Shown here: piece by piece, positions 6,859 to 14,732 of the stretch
Layout of the letters: every line of letters starts with the position of its first letter
Numbering within the stretch: position 1 is the stretch's first letter
NCBI GenBank assembly: GCA_031264885.1
Contig: JAISDM010000094.1
Coordinates: 1 to 19,114, forward strand
DNA: 19,114 nucleotides
Direction of reading: 5' to 3'
Origin: Peptococcaceae bacterium
Lineage (GTDB): Bacteria > Bacillota > Peptococcia > DRI-13 > UBA5745
Made by a program: the position numbers and the translations under genes
The notes under the pieces: model-generated
Database searches by the model: none
Told to the model about the DNA's origin: nothing
The model's input: only the letters and a program-made list of their open reading frames with translations

Positions 6859-7338
6859 TTGTTTGAAATCGGCGACAAAATCGTTTACCCCATGCATGGC
6901 GCGGGAGTTATCGAAGCCATCGAAGAACGTGAAATTTTAGGCGAAGCCAAACGATATTATGTGCTCAAGATGCCAATCGGAGAGATGCGTGTGTTGGTTC
7001 CCATAGGCAGTGTGGGCGAAATCGGATTGAGAAGAATCATTCACCGGGACGCCCTGGATCAAGTATTCGAAATTCTGCAAAAAAGAGAAGAGCTGGATCA
7101 GGAAAACTGGAATAGGCGCTACCGTCACAATTTAGAGAAGCTTAAAAGCGGAAGCGTTTTTGATTTGGCGGAAGTGGTTCGAAATTTGGCGTGCCGGGAC
7201 AAAGTCAAGGGTTTGTCAACCGGAGAAAAAAAGATGTTTGATAACGCCCGGCAGTTATTGTTGAGTGAATTGGTTCTGGTTACGGATGGGCGTGAGGATA
7301 ACATCGTCGGTCGTATGGACGCCTGTTTGACCGGCTGA
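6859..7338 (+). CDS. carD: CarD/CdnL-family RNA polymerase-binding regulator
   Basis: A 159-residue CarD-family protein. Members bind the RNA polymerase beta subunit through an N-terminal Tudor-like domain and stabilise open promoter complexes, notably at rRNA genes. The N-terminal signature FEIGDKIVYPMHGAGVIEAIEE (residues 2-23) and RVLVPIGSVGEIGLRRI (44-60) define the polymerase-interacting domain. The rest is helical and basic, as expected for the DNA-binding part. The start is TTG at 6859, 8 nt after AAGGAGG (6844-6850); the nearby ATG at 6855 is out of frame and stops at once. It is a single-gene unit with a strong promoter and a following terminator (7368-7414). A CarD gene next to yacL-ispD-ispF is a common clostridial arrangement. 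Confidence 0.93.
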   Translation: MFEIGDKIVYPMHGAGVIEAIEEREILGEAKRYYVLKMPIGEMRVLVPIGSVGEIGLRRIIHRDALDQVFEILQKREELDQENWNRRYRHNLEKLKSGSVFDLAEVVRNLACRDKVKGLSTGEKKMFDNARQLLLSELVLVTDGREDNIVGRMDACLTG

Positions 7339-7367
7339 CCCGGTATGCAGCAGCTGCGCGGCCGCGG

Positions 7368-7414
7368 GACGAGAAAGATTCCTAATAAGCTAGGGAATAT
7401 TCTCGTCTTTTTTT
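7368..7414 (+). terminator. Factor-independent terminator of carD
   Basis: GACGAGAA (7368-7375) pairs with TTCTCGTC (7400-7407). The stem is extended by ATTCC/GGAAT inside, and a run of seven T (7408-7414) follows. Confidence 0.85.
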
Positions 7415-7462
7415 ATGTCGAAACAGGGTTGAAAAGATTCACGGAATTTTAACCCGAATGCC

Positions 7463-7492
7463 TTGCAAGAATCCGACTTCTTTCGTTATAAT
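7463..7492 (+). promoter_or_regulatory. Sigma-A promoter of the yacL-ispD-ispF run
   Basis: TTGCAA (7463-7468, 5/6) and a perfect TATAAT (7487-7492) are separated by 18 nt, upstream of yacL and after the carD terminator. Confidence 0.7.
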
Positions 7493-7557
7493 AGAACAAT
7501 AGCGGCAAATGAGAAATCATTCCATATGGGCGGGACGCAGGACGGGAGGTGAAAAAT

Positions 7558-8688
7558 TTGGAAAGAACCCTTAGACTGTTGTTAACACTGTTCTTCACGG
7601 CATTGGGCTTTGGCGCCGGAATGCTTCTGAGCGCTTTCCCTTTCTTCTGGCTCCGCAGCTATGTGCTGCCCTTCGTGTATGCCGCGCCCGCGTTGATCTT
7701 CGGCATTATTGGATTTTTTATTGCCCCCCGGATTATGATCAACATAAAAAAAATGACCGTCTGGCTGGAAACTCAGCTGCAAAAAATGCCCGCAGCCGAT
7801 CTGCTGGCCGGAATCATCGGGTTGATCATCGGCCTGGTCATCGCCAGCCTGTTCAGCGTGACCATGTCGCGCATTCCTTTTGTGGGGAATTATTTTTCTT
7901 TGGCGGCAGTCCTTTTTTTCGGCTATATCGGCATCAACATCGGACTGAAAAAACGCGGCGAGGTTCTGCACTTCTTCAAATCGAACCGGTTTGCTCCCAG
8001 GGATAAGCCCAAATCCATAGGCTCCGCCATAGATCCCGCGCCTTTTGCTCCCAAAAAAGGCGGCAAACTGCTGGATACCAGCGTGATCATAGACGGGCGG
8101 ATCGCCGATATTTGCAAAAGCGGTTTTTTGGACGGCCCGTTGATGATCCCCTCTTTCGTACTGACGGAGCTCCAGCATGTCGCCGATTCCGCGGATACGC
8201 TGAAGCGCAACCGGGGCAGACGGGGGTTGGACATTCTCAATGCCATGCATAAAGAATTAGGGCAGCAAGTCCAGATTGAGGAAATCGACTTTCCGGAGAT
8301 CACCGAGGTGGACGCCAAATTGGTCCGAACGGCCCAGACCCTGGGTTTCGATATTCTTACCAACGACTACAATCTCAATAAAGTCGCCAAACTCCAGGAC
8401 ATCCGCGTTTTGAACATCAACGAGCTGGCCAACGCCTTGAAGCCGTTCCTCATGCCCGGGGAAGAATTTGGCATTCACGTCATCCGGGAAGGCAAGGAGA
8501 ACAATCAGGGCATCGGTTATCTGGACGACGGGACTATGATCGTGGTGGAATCCGGGAAAAAATATATCAATAATACCATTTTGGTCGTCGTGACCAGCGT
8601 GCTTCAGACTGCCGCGGGCAGAATGATCTTCGCGAAACCCAAGTTTAACGATAAACGGGTTTACTTGGAGGAGAAAGTCATTGGATAA
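7558..8688 (+). CDS. yacL: YacL-type membrane protein with PIN and TRAM domains
   Basis: A 376-residue protein. Four hydrophobic segments lie at about residues 7-30, 36-57, 83-101 and 113-130. A PIN nuclease-like domain follows (about 170-290) with acidic residues in LLDTSVIIDGR (Asp173), TELQHVAD (Glu204) and ILTNDYNL (Asp270). A C-terminal TRAM RNA-binding domain spans about 300-360. This order defines the YacL/YrvJ-like PIN-TRAM family, conserved next to ispD in Firmicutes; its cellular RNA target is not established. The start is TTG at 7558, 6 nt after GGGAGGTG; a GTG at 7549 would lie within the ribosome site. It overlaps ispD by 8 nt. Confidence 0.92.
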   Translation: MERTLRLLLTLFFTALGFGAGMLLSAFPFFWLRSYVLPFVYAAPALIFGIIGFFIAPRIMINIKKMTVWLETQLQKMPAADLLAGIIGLIIGLVIASLFSVTMSRIPFVGNYFSLAAVLFFGYIGINIGLKKRGEVLHFFKSNRFAPRDKPKSIGSAIDPAPFAPKKGGKLLDTSVIIDGRIADICKSGFLDGPLMIPSFVLTELQHVADSADTLKRNRGRRGLDILNAMHKELGQQVQIEEIDFPEITEVDAKLVRTAQTLGFDILTNDYNLNKVAKLQDIRVLNINELANALKPFLMPGEEFGIHVIREGKENNQGIGYLDDGTMIVVESGKKYINNTILVVVTSVLQTAAGRMIFAKPKFNDKRVYLEEKVIG

Positions 8689-9403
8689 ATTGACCGCCGT
8701 TTTGCCCTGCGCGGGCTGCAGCACGCGAATGGGAGGCAATGTCAGCAAACAGTTTCTGGATATCAACGGAAAGCCGCTGATCGCCTACACCTTAAAGGTG
8801 TTCCAGGAGCATCCGGCCGTGGAACAAATCGTGCTGGTACTCAGAGAAGAGGACATCCTCTGGTGCCAAAAGCATGTGGTGCAGCGTTTCCACTTGAGCA
8901 AAGCGGCCTTATTGGTAAGCGGCGGCGCGCGCAGGCAGGACTCCGTACTCCGCGGTCTTACGGCCATCAACCGATTGCCGGAATTTATATTGGTTCATGA
9001 CGGCGCCAGACCGCTGGTCAGCCGTGAAATCGTGGACAGAGCCATTGAATCCGCCGAAAGCAAAGGCTCCGGCGTAGCCGGCGTCCTCGTAAAAGACACC
9101 ATCAAGCAAACGGATGATCAGGGCTGTGTCCTCCGCACCCTGAACCGGAACGCCCTGTGGCAGGTCCAGACGCCCCAGGTTTTTCCAGGAAAGGCGCTGC
9201 TGGAAGCGTATCTGGAAGGGCAGCGCAAAGATTACGCGGTGACGGACGACGCCTCCCTCATGGAGAAAGCGGGCCACCCGGTGCATATGGTATGGGGCGC
9301 TTACGACAACATCAAGGTGACGACACAAGAAGATCTGATCTTCGTAACGGAGCGGCTGAAACACCTGCAAGTCCGGAAGACCCTTGAAGGAGGCGCGTTA
9401 TGA
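8681..9403 (+). CDS. ispD: 2-C-methyl-D-erythritol 4-phosphate cytidylyltransferase
   Basis: A 240-residue IspD, which joins MEP and CTP to form CDP-ME and pyrophosphate in the non-mevalonate isoprenoid pathway. The nucleotide-binding N-terminus AVLPCAGCSTRMGG (6-19) has a cysteine where AAG is usual, followed by Lys23 in SKQF. VHDGARPLV (105-113), LVKDTIKQ (136-143), WQVQTPQVF (160-168) and VTDDASLME (187-195) are family signatures. The start is TTG at 8681, 7 nt after GGAGGAG; it overlaps the end of yacL. ispF begins within its stop codon (ATGA), so the two MEP enzymes are translationally coupled. Confidence 0.96.
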   Translation: MDKLTAVLPCAGCSTRMGGNVSKQFLDINGKPLIAYTLKVFQEHPAVEQIVLVLREEDILWCQKHVVQRFHLSKAALLVSGGARRQDSVLRGLTAINRLPEFILVHDGARPLVSREIVDRAIESAESKGSGVAGVLVKDTIKQTDDQGCVLRTLNRNALWQVQTPQVFPGKALLEAYLEGQRKDYAVTDDASLMEKAGHPVHMVWGAYDNIKVTTQEDLIFVTERLKHLQVRKTLEGGAL

Positions 9404-9873
9404 GGATAGGTATGGGCTATGACGTACACCGTCTGACCGGGAACAGGCCCCTTATTCTGGGGGGCGTGACCGTGCCCTGGCCGAAGGGGCTTCTGGGTCA
9501 TTCCGACGCGGATGTGCTGACCCACGCGGTCATCGACGCCTTGCTCGGCGCCGCGGCTCTGGGGGATATCGGCGATCATTTCCCCGATACGGACGACCGG
9601 TTCAAAAACGCGTCAAGCCTGCTGCTTCTGGGCAAAGTCGCGGGATTATTGGCGCGGCTTGATTACAAGCTGAACAACCTGGACTGCACCATCGTGGCGC
9701 AGGAGCCTAAGATGTCGCCTTACCGGGAGGCGATCCGGGAAAATTATTCCAAAGTATTGGAAGTGCCTCCGGGCAAAATCAGCGTCAAAGCTACCACCAC
9801 GGAAGGCTTGGGATTCGCGGGCAGGCGAGAAGGCATTGCCGCGTATGCCGTCTGCCTTCTTTCGGAAAACTGA
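9400..9873 (+). CDS. ispF: 2-C-methyl-D-erythritol 2,4-cyclodiphosphate synthase
   Basis: A 157-residue IspF, which cyclises CDP-ME 2-phosphate to MEcPP with release of CMP; it works as a homotrimer with a zinc ion. Zinc ligands are Asp8 and His10 in GYDVH and His42 in LTHAV. HSDADVL (34-40), GDIGDHFPDTD (55-65) and TTTEGLGF (132-139) are diagnostic. Full length for the family. It overlaps ispD by 4 nt. cysS follows after 29 nt. Confidence 0.97.
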   Translation: MRIGMGYDVHRLTGNRPLILGGVTVPWPKGLLGHSDADVLTHAVIDALLGAAALGDIGDHFPDTDDRFKNASSLLLLGKVAGLLARLDYKLNNLDCTIVAQEPKMSPYREAIRENYSKVLEVPPGKISVKATTTEGLGFAGRREGIAAYAVCLLSEN

Positions 9874-9902
9874 GGATTCGCAAAGAAAGGAACTGGTTTT
9901 GG

Positions 9903-11357
9903 ATGCCGCAAATCAAAATCTATAATACCATGTCGGGGATGAAAGAAGATTTTGTCCCCATAACGCCCAATAAAGTAGGACTGTACTGCTGCGGGCCCAC
10001 CACTTACAACTACATTCATCTTGGCAACGCCAGGCCGCTTGTGGTGTTCGATACCGTAAGGCGTTATTTGGAACACCGGGGCTATGAAGTGACCTTCGTC
10101 CAGAATTTCACGGATGTGGACGACAAAATCATCCAGAAAGCGGCGGCGGAGGGGATCGCGCCCCATATTCTGTCCAAGCGGTATATGGAGGAGTATTTTA
10201 TCGACGCGGAGGCGCTGAATGTGAGGCGGGCCACGTTTCATCCCCCGGTCAGCGAGCATATGGACGATATCATCCGCTTTATTCAGATTCTGACGGATAA
10301 AAACAGGGCCTATGAGGTGGAGGGCGACGTCTATTACTCCATCGCCGGCGACCCGGAATACGGGAAACTGTCCAAACGCAGCCGGGACGACTTAATGGCG
10401 GGCGCCCGGGTGGATATCGACGAACGCAAAAGAGACGCGGCGGATTTCGCCTTGTGGAAATCCGCGAAGCCCGGCGAGCCTTCCTGGGACAGCCCCTGGG
10501 GCAAGGGCCGGCCGGGATGGCACATCGAGTGTTCCGCCATGGCCGCCAAATACCTGGGTGAGAGCTTCGATATTCACGGGGGCGGCCATGATTTGATTTT
10601 TCCCCATCATGAGAACGAGATCGCCCAATCGGAAGCCTGCTTTGAGAAGCCCATGGCCCGCTACTGGATGCACAACGGTTTTATCACCGTCAATCAGGAA
10701 AAAATGTCCAAATCATTGGGGAACTTCTTCTTGGTCAGGGAAATCACAGACAAGTTCCACCCTCAGATCGTCCGCTTTTATCTGCTGTCCACCCATTACC
10801 GGAGCCAGCTGGATTTCGACGACGAGAAGCTGACTGTGGCCGCCAAAGGGCTGGATCGCTTAAAAACCGCGGTGCGTCTGGCGAAAGAGGCGTTGAGCCG
10901 TCCGTCCGCCCCAGTCCCGGCGGACCGAGCGGATTCCGGGACGCCGCCGGAACCGTCCGGCGCCCCGAATGTGCTGGAAACGGCCATACAGACGGCTCAG
11001 GCCCAATTTGAGGCGGCCATGGACGATGATTTTAACACCGCGTTAGCCATCGCGGCGCTCTTTGACTTGGCCAGGGAACTCAACGGCGCCCCGGCGGACG
11101 CCGCCGGCGCTTTGGACGCGGGACTGCGCGCCTTGCTGGCTATGGCGGAGATTCTGGGTCTGGATCTGGACGAAAACACACCGGCCGGCGCGGAAGACCG
11201 GCTGGCGGATACCTTGATGGAATTCATCATTCAACTGCGCCAGGACGCCCGCGCGCGTAAAGATTACCAGACCTCGGACATCATACGCGACGGGCTGAAA
11301 GAACGCGGCGTCCTGCTGGAGGACACGCCTCAGGGGGCGCAGTGGCGGCGCCTATGA
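9903..11357 (+). CDS. cysS: Cysteinyl-tRNA synthetase
   Basis: A 484-residue class I synthetase that charges tRNA-Cys. The HIGH-type motif HLGN is at 39-42 and KMSKS at 267-271. Zinc ligands match the family: Cys30, Cys210 (WHIECS), His235 and Glu239 (PHHENE). The C-terminal helical domain (DALR-type, from about 365) is complete, with ARKDYQTSDIIRDGL near the end. A Pro/Ala-rich linker at 334-355 is low in complexity. The ATG at 9903 has AAAGGAA upstream. The 29-nt gap before it is too short for a T-box, so it is read with ispF. The mrnC start overlaps its stop. Confidence 0.97.
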   Translation: MPQIKIYNTMSGMKEDFVPITPNKVGLYCCGPTTYNYIHLGNARPLVVFDTVRRYLEHRGYEVTFVQNFTDVDDKIIQKAAAEGIAPHILSKRYMEEYFIDAEALNVRRATFHPPVSEHMDDIIRFIQILTDKNRAYEVEGDVYYSIAGDPEYGKLSKRSRDDLMAGARVDIDERKRDAADFALWKSAKPGEPSWDSPWGKGRPGWHIECSAMAAKYLGESFDIHGGGHDLIFPHHENEIAQSEACFEKPMARYWMHNGFITVNQEKMSKSLGNFFLVREITDKFHPQIVRFYLLSTHYRSQLDFDDEKLTVAAKGLDRLKTAVRLAKEALSRPSAPVPADRADSGTPPEPSGAPNVLETAIQTAQAQFEAAMDDDFNTALAIAALFDLARELNGAPADAAGALDAGLRALLAMAEILGLDLDENTPAGAEDRLADTLMEFIIQLRQDARARKDYQTSDIIRDGLKERGVLLEDTPQGAQWRRL

Positions 11358-11758
11358 ATAAAGATCCCGCCGCGCTGCCTTCACTGGTGCTGGCCTATGT
11401 GGGAGACGCGGTCTTTGAGCTGTATGTCCGGCTGTATTTGCTTGAAGAAAGCAGCGGCAAGGTTCAGGAGCTGCATAATCACGCCACCGCCCTGGTCAAC
11501 GCCGGCGCTCAGGCGCGGTATTACCGGGAGCTGGAGCCGGTCATGACCCCCCGGGAACGGAGCGTCGCCCGGAGGGGACGCAATGTCAAATCGCGCCGGA
11601 TCCCCAAAAACGCGGATATGCTGGATTACCGGCTCAGCACGGGATTTGAGGCGCTGATCGGCTTTCTGTTCCTGTCGGATCAAAAAAACCGGATGCGCGA
11701 GCTGATCCGGCTGTCTCTGACAAATATAGGAGGACCCGTTGAGAATCGCCAATTTTGA
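11354..11758 (+). CDS. mrnC: Mini-ribonuclease III
   Basis: A 134-residue Mini-III, an RNase III catalytic domain without a double-stranded-RNA-binding domain, which trims the ends of 23S rRNA precursor in Gram-positive bacteria. AYVGDAVFELYVR (14-26, with Asp18) and STGFEALIGFLFL (95-107, with Glu99) are the metal-binding motifs. The RGRNVKSRRIPKNAD segment (74-88) is typical. The ATG at 11354 overlaps the cysS stop (ATGA); a GTG at 11342 is possible but lacks support. It overlaps the next gene by 20 nt. Placement between cysS and rlmB is the usual one. Confidence 0.95.
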   Translation: MNKDPAALPSLVLAYVGDAVFELYVRLYLLEESSGKVQELHNHATALVNAGAQARYYRELEPVMTPRERSVARRGRNVKSRRIPKNADMLDYRLSTGFEALIGFLFLSDQKNRMRELIRLSLTNIGGPVENRQF

Positions 11759-13016
11759 GCATACCGGCCTGGAGCGCGTGGACGCGTGGCTTCTGGCCAA
11801 CCATGAACAGGATATCGGTTTGGCGGACTTGAAGGAATGCCTGAAAACCGTCAATGTTTCTTTTGTGCTGGAAGGGATCAACCGGGTTCACAGCACGCTG
11901 ATCTGCGAGCTGAAGGATTCCTATGTCCAGCAAAGCCAGCGCTATGTATCCCATGGAACAGATCAGTTTGACGAGTCGGATCTGCCCCCCGGGGAAAAAG
12001 AGCGCGGGCAGGCGCTGATCCGGCAGGCCGGCCGCCTGTACGCGGCCATGTCCGAAGACGGGTCCGGCATTCCCATGGAGGACGCCCGGTACATTCTGCC
12101 CCTTGCAGCCAAAACCAATTTAAGCGTAGCCATGAGCGCGGATAAACTGGCGGATCTCTTCGCGCTGTGCAACGGTCGCCCGCTGATGGAACCTGTCCGG
12201 GAAGCCATGGAACCGCTGCTTCCCGCATCGCTGTATCAGCGCCTCTCAAGCGCGCCGCCGGGGGGTGTCCGCGAATCCCTGACCGCCGTGTTCTACCAGG
12301 ACGCGCTGGACAGGCTGACTCCGGAGCAGCCCATGATTCTGCTCCAGGCGTTCAAGGATCTGAACCTGAAGGCCGGGCTGGGCGCGCTGACCAGCACCCG
12401 GGCTCAAGCGCCTTCGGAGGTGCTGGCCGCCTGGGGAGACGGGGCGGCGGAGAAAGCGAAGGCCGTCGCTCAGAGGGTTATGAGCTACGGCCATACCGCC
12501 ATCGCGGAGCAGGCCAGAACCACCTTTGGAATGATGTGCAGCCTGGTCACTTACCATCAGCAAATCCGGCACCGGCTCTCCAGCAACCACCGGGAGGATT
12601 TGCGCGCGTTGGCGGGGAACGGGGACCGGCCCGCAATCGTCCCTGCCAGCGTTCAAAGGTCCCGGTTCAAGGAGGATTTTTTGGCGCTGAGCCGCTCGTT
12701 TAAAGCGTTCCGGCTGCAAATTCTGGATCGCTTAGGGTTGGACCGGGCTTTGCCGTTTTTACTGAACTGCGATCAAATCAAGCTGATTTATTCCGCCAAC
12801 GCGCGGGCGGACGCGGCTGTGCTGTCCGAACGGATTTGTATGAACGCTCAATGGGAGATCCGCGATCTGTGCCTGCGCAAATTAACCCTGCTGAAGGATT
12901 TGTCGGAACCTTTATACAGCAAAGCGGCGCCGGCCTGCGTTTACGGGCCGTGCCCGGAAGGCAAAAAAAGCTGCGGCAGTCAGGATGAAATGCGCGCGCG
13001 GTTTAGGAACTGTTGA
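11739..13016 (+). CDS. Double-domain ThyX-like protein (FAD-dependent thymidylate synthase family)
   Basis: A 425-residue protein containing two ThyX-like units; classical ThyX is about 220-250 residues and acts as a tetramer that methylates dUMP using methylene-tetrahydrofolate and FAD. The first half has LICELKDSYVQQSQRYV (54-70), which keeps the SQRY end of the ThyX motif but lacks RHR. The second half has GHTAIAEQARTTF (251-263) and YHQQIRHRLSSNHREDL (272-288), which keeps RHR (277-279) but has Asp where the catalytic Ser is expected. The C-terminus carries a cysteine cluster, CVYGPCPEGKKSC (400-412). The start is TTG at 11739, 5 nt after GGAGG. Position between mrnC and rlmB is shared by many Firmicutes. 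Family clear, catalytic activity uncertain. Confidence 0.85.
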   Translation: MRIANFEHTGLERVDAWLLANHEQDIGLADLKECLKTVNVSFVLEGINRVHSTLICELKDSYVQQSQRYVSHGTDQFDESDLPPGEKERGQALIRQAGRLYAAMSEDGSGIPMEDARYILPLAAKTNLSVAMSADKLADLFALCNGRPLMEPVREAMEPLLPASLYQRLSSAPPGGVRESLTAVFYQDALDRLTPEQPMILLQAFKDLNLKAGLGALTSTRAQAPSEVLAAWGDGAAEKAKAVAQRVMSYGHTAIAEQARTTFGMMCSLVTYHQQIRHRLSSNHREDLRALAGNGDRPAIVPASVQRSRFKEDFLALSRSFKAFRLQILDRLGLDRALPFLLNCDQIKLIYSANARADAAVLSERICMNAQWEIRDLCLRKLTLLKDLSEPLYSKAAPACVYGPCPEGKKSCGSQDEMRARFRNC

Positions 13017-13029
13017 ACAGAGGTGTGAT

Positions 13030-13785
13030 ATGACCGAAGATTTGTTATGGGGCAAGAACCCCGTTATGGAAGCGATCCGGGCCGGACGGCCCATAAGCCG
13101 CGTTTATTTGCAGGATGGGATGAAGGCCGCCTACAAAACAGAGGTGCTCCGGTTTTGCAATAAAAACGGGATTCCTTATCAGTTCGCGGACCGCAAACAT
13201 TTGTCCCTGATGTCCGATAACGGGATTCACCAGGGAATCATCGTTCAGGTGGCTTCCAAAGAATACATGTCTTGGGAGGATATGATCGCCGCCGCCGCGG
13301 CTAAAGCCGAGCCGCCCCTGCTGATCATTCTGGACGGGGTGGAGGATCCCCGCAATTTGGGCGCGATCCTGCGCTGCGCGGACGCTCTCGGCGCTCACGG
13401 CGTGGTGATCCCCAAGAACCGGGCGGTCCCGCTGACTTCCGGCGTGGCCAAAGCTTCCGCCGGCGCCATTGAGCGGATGCCGGTGGATAGGGTGACCAAT
13501 ATTTCCCGGGAAATTGAGCATATGAAAGAGCGGGGCTTATGGATTGCCGGCGCGGATATGAACAACACGAACATAATCGATCAGCAGAATTTGACGGGCC
13601 CTTTGGCCGTGGCGTTCGGGGGCGAAGGAACGGGTCTCTCCCGTCTGATTCTGGAAAAATGCGATTTCCGGATATCCATACCCATGCGGGAACGCGCTCA
13701 TTCCTTGAATGTATCCGCCGCCGCCGCCGTTGTGCTGTATGAAATCTCCAGACAAAGGCGTCTGGCGGAACGCCGCTCCTGCTAG
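13030..13785 (+). CDS. rlmB: 23S rRNA 2'-O-methyltransferase, RlmB/TrmH type
   Basis: A 251-residue SPOUT methyltransferase that methylates a ribose of 23S rRNA (G2251 in E. coli numbering) using SAM. An N-terminal substrate-binding domain (LWGKNPVMEAI, 6-16) leads to the knotted catalytic domain. Motif 1 is DPRNLGAILRCADALG (106-121), motif 2 AFGGEGTGLS (195-204), and motif 3 IPMRERAHSLNVSAAAAVVL (217-236). The ATG at 13030 follows GAGGTG; upstream in-frame codons would overlap the ThyX-like gene. Downstream is a repeat patch rather than the yacP gene often found here. Confidence 0.94.
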   Translation: MTEDLLWGKNPVMEAIRAGRPISRVYLQDGMKAAYKTEVLRFCNKNGIPYQFADRKHLSLMSDNGIHQGIIVQVASKEYMSWEDMIAAAAAKAEPPLLIILDGVEDPRNLGAILRCADALGAHGVVIPKNRAVPLTSGVAKASAGAIERMPVDRVTNISREIEHMKERGLWIAGADMNNTNIIDQQNLTGPLAVAFGGEGTGLSRLILEKCDFRISIPMRERAHSLNVSAAAAVVLYEISRQRRLAERRSC

Positions 13786-13805
13786 CCCCCGTCATTTGGG
13801 CTTAT

Positions 13806-13912
13806 CCCGGAATAACAAAAATATGATGGTTTCCGGACGGTTCCGGGCGGCAGAATGCCGCCCCTGCGGTACCGTGTATGCTGCGTTTGCAGGGGCGGCA
13901 TCCTGCCGTCCG
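13806..13912. repeat. Diverged copy of the GC-rich repeat, with hairpin
   Basis: Bases 13806-13867 resemble the first 60 or so bases of the 85-bp repeats at 6489 and 6601 (CCCGGAATAACAA..., TTCCGGACGG, GGGCGGCAGAATGC). The arm at 13844-13867 pairs with 13889-13912 with few mismatches. It lies just after rlmB and could act as a terminator or mRNA-stabilising hairpin, but no T-run follows. Confidence 0.7.
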
Positions 13913-14000
13913 TCCTTGACAGATATGGATTTCCAAATTACTGCGTTTGTAGGGGCGGCATTCTGCCGCCTGTCCTTGACAGACGCGAAATTCCAAATTA
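13881..14000. repeat. 60-bp tandem duplication upstream of sigH
   Basis: Bases 13881-13940 and 13941-14000 are adjacent head-to-tail copies, identical at about 51 of 60 positions. Each contains one REP-like arm (AGGGGCGGCAT...) and one perfect TTGACA (13916-13921 and 13976-13981). The differences cluster in the last third. Confidence 0.8.
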
Positions 14001-14025
14001 CGAATCGCAAAAAGTCATTATTTAC

Positions 14026-14040
14026 CAGAGAAAATCTCTG
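14026..14040. promoter_or_regulatory. 6-3-6 palindrome over the sigH -35 region
   Basis: CAGAGA and TCTCTG are exact inverted repeats around AAA. The site ends 10 nt before the TATAAT box and covers the expected -35 position, so it may be an operator for a repressor or activator of sigH. It does not match the Spo0A box. Confidence 0.35.
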
Positions 14041-14050
14041 CGCCGCGTAG

Positions 14051-14056
14051 TATAAT
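14051..14056 (+). promoter_or_regulatory. -10 box of the sigH promoter
   Basis: A perfect TATAAT is placed 31 nt before the sigH ATG. No good -35 box lies 16-18 nt upstream (GAGAAA at 14028-14033). The promoter may therefore need an activator, or the TTGACA copies farther upstream may drive a different start. Confidence 0.5.
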
Positions 14057-14087
14057 GAGGATTCAGAGTTCTTATAAGGAGGCTGCC

Positions 14088-14729
14088 ATGAACTTGCGCG
14101 TTCAGACCACCACTGAATCAATGGAATTGATGGAAGATGAAGAAATTGTTGAAATTGCCAGGGCCGGCGGAAAAGAAGCGGAGGAATTCCTGGTCAACAA
14201 ATACAAAAACTTCGTCCGCGCTAAGGCGCGCTCCTATTTTTTGATCGGAGCGGACCGGGAAGACATCATTCAGGAAGGTATGATCGGGCTGTTTAAGGCA
14301 ATCCGCGATTATAAATGCGATAAATTATCCTCTTTCCGGGCTTTCGCGGAATTGTGCATCACGAGGCAAATCATCACCGCGATTAAAACCGCCACCCGGC
14401 AAAAGCATATTCCGTTGAATTCCTATGTCTCTCTGAACAAACCGATTTACGACGAGGACTCGGACCGAACGCTGATGGACGTCATTTCCGGAACGAAGAT
14501 CACCGATCCGGAGGAATTGATCATCAGCCGTGAAGAATTTGACGATATTGAGGACAAAATGGGAGAGATACTGAGCCCTCTGGAATGGCAGGTCCTGATG
14601 TCGTATTTGGAAGGCAAGACATACCAGGAAATCGCTCTGGATTTGAACCGCCACGTAAAGTCTATCGACAACGCCTTGCAGCGGGTGAAGCGGAAGCTGG
14701 AACGGTATCTGCTGAGACGGAATCAATAA
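14088..14729 (+). CDS. sigH: RNA polymerase sporulation/transition-state sigma factor SigH
   Basis: A 213-residue sigma-70 family member of the Spo0H (sigma-30) type, which starts sporulation and stationary-phase gene expression. Region 2 includes DREDIIQEGMIGLFKAIRDY (56-75), then FRAFAELCITRQIITAIKTATRQKH (83-107). Region 4 has SPLEWQVLMSYLEGKTYQEIALDL (163-186) and the helix-turn-helix end HVKSIDNALQRVKRKL (189-204). The start at 14088 has AAGGAGG 5 nt upstream. An in-frame ATG at 14055 overlaps the -10 box and is rejected. It is the last plus-strand gene. rpmG-secE-nusG, which commonly follow, are not here; a convergent operon is found instead. Confidence 0.94.
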   Translation: MNLRVQTTTESMELMEDEEIVEIARAGGKEAEEFLVNKYKNFVRAKARSYFLIGADREDIIQEGMIGLFKAIRDYKCDKLSSFRAFAELCITRQIITAIKTATRQKHIPLNSYVSLNKPIYDEDSDRTLMDVISGTKITDPEELIISREEFDDIEDKMGEILSPLEWQVLMSYLEGKTYQEIALDLNRHVKSIDNALQRVKRKLERYLLRRNQ

Positions 14730-14732
14730 GAA

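Noticed and set aside
9874..9902. T-box leader before cysS
   Set aside because: The gap is 29 nt, far too short for a T-box, and no T-box sequence or terminator is visible.
14055..14087. Start of SigH at 14055
   Set aside because: That ATG overlaps the TATAAT box and cannot be in the transcript; the ATG at 14088 follows AAGGAGG.
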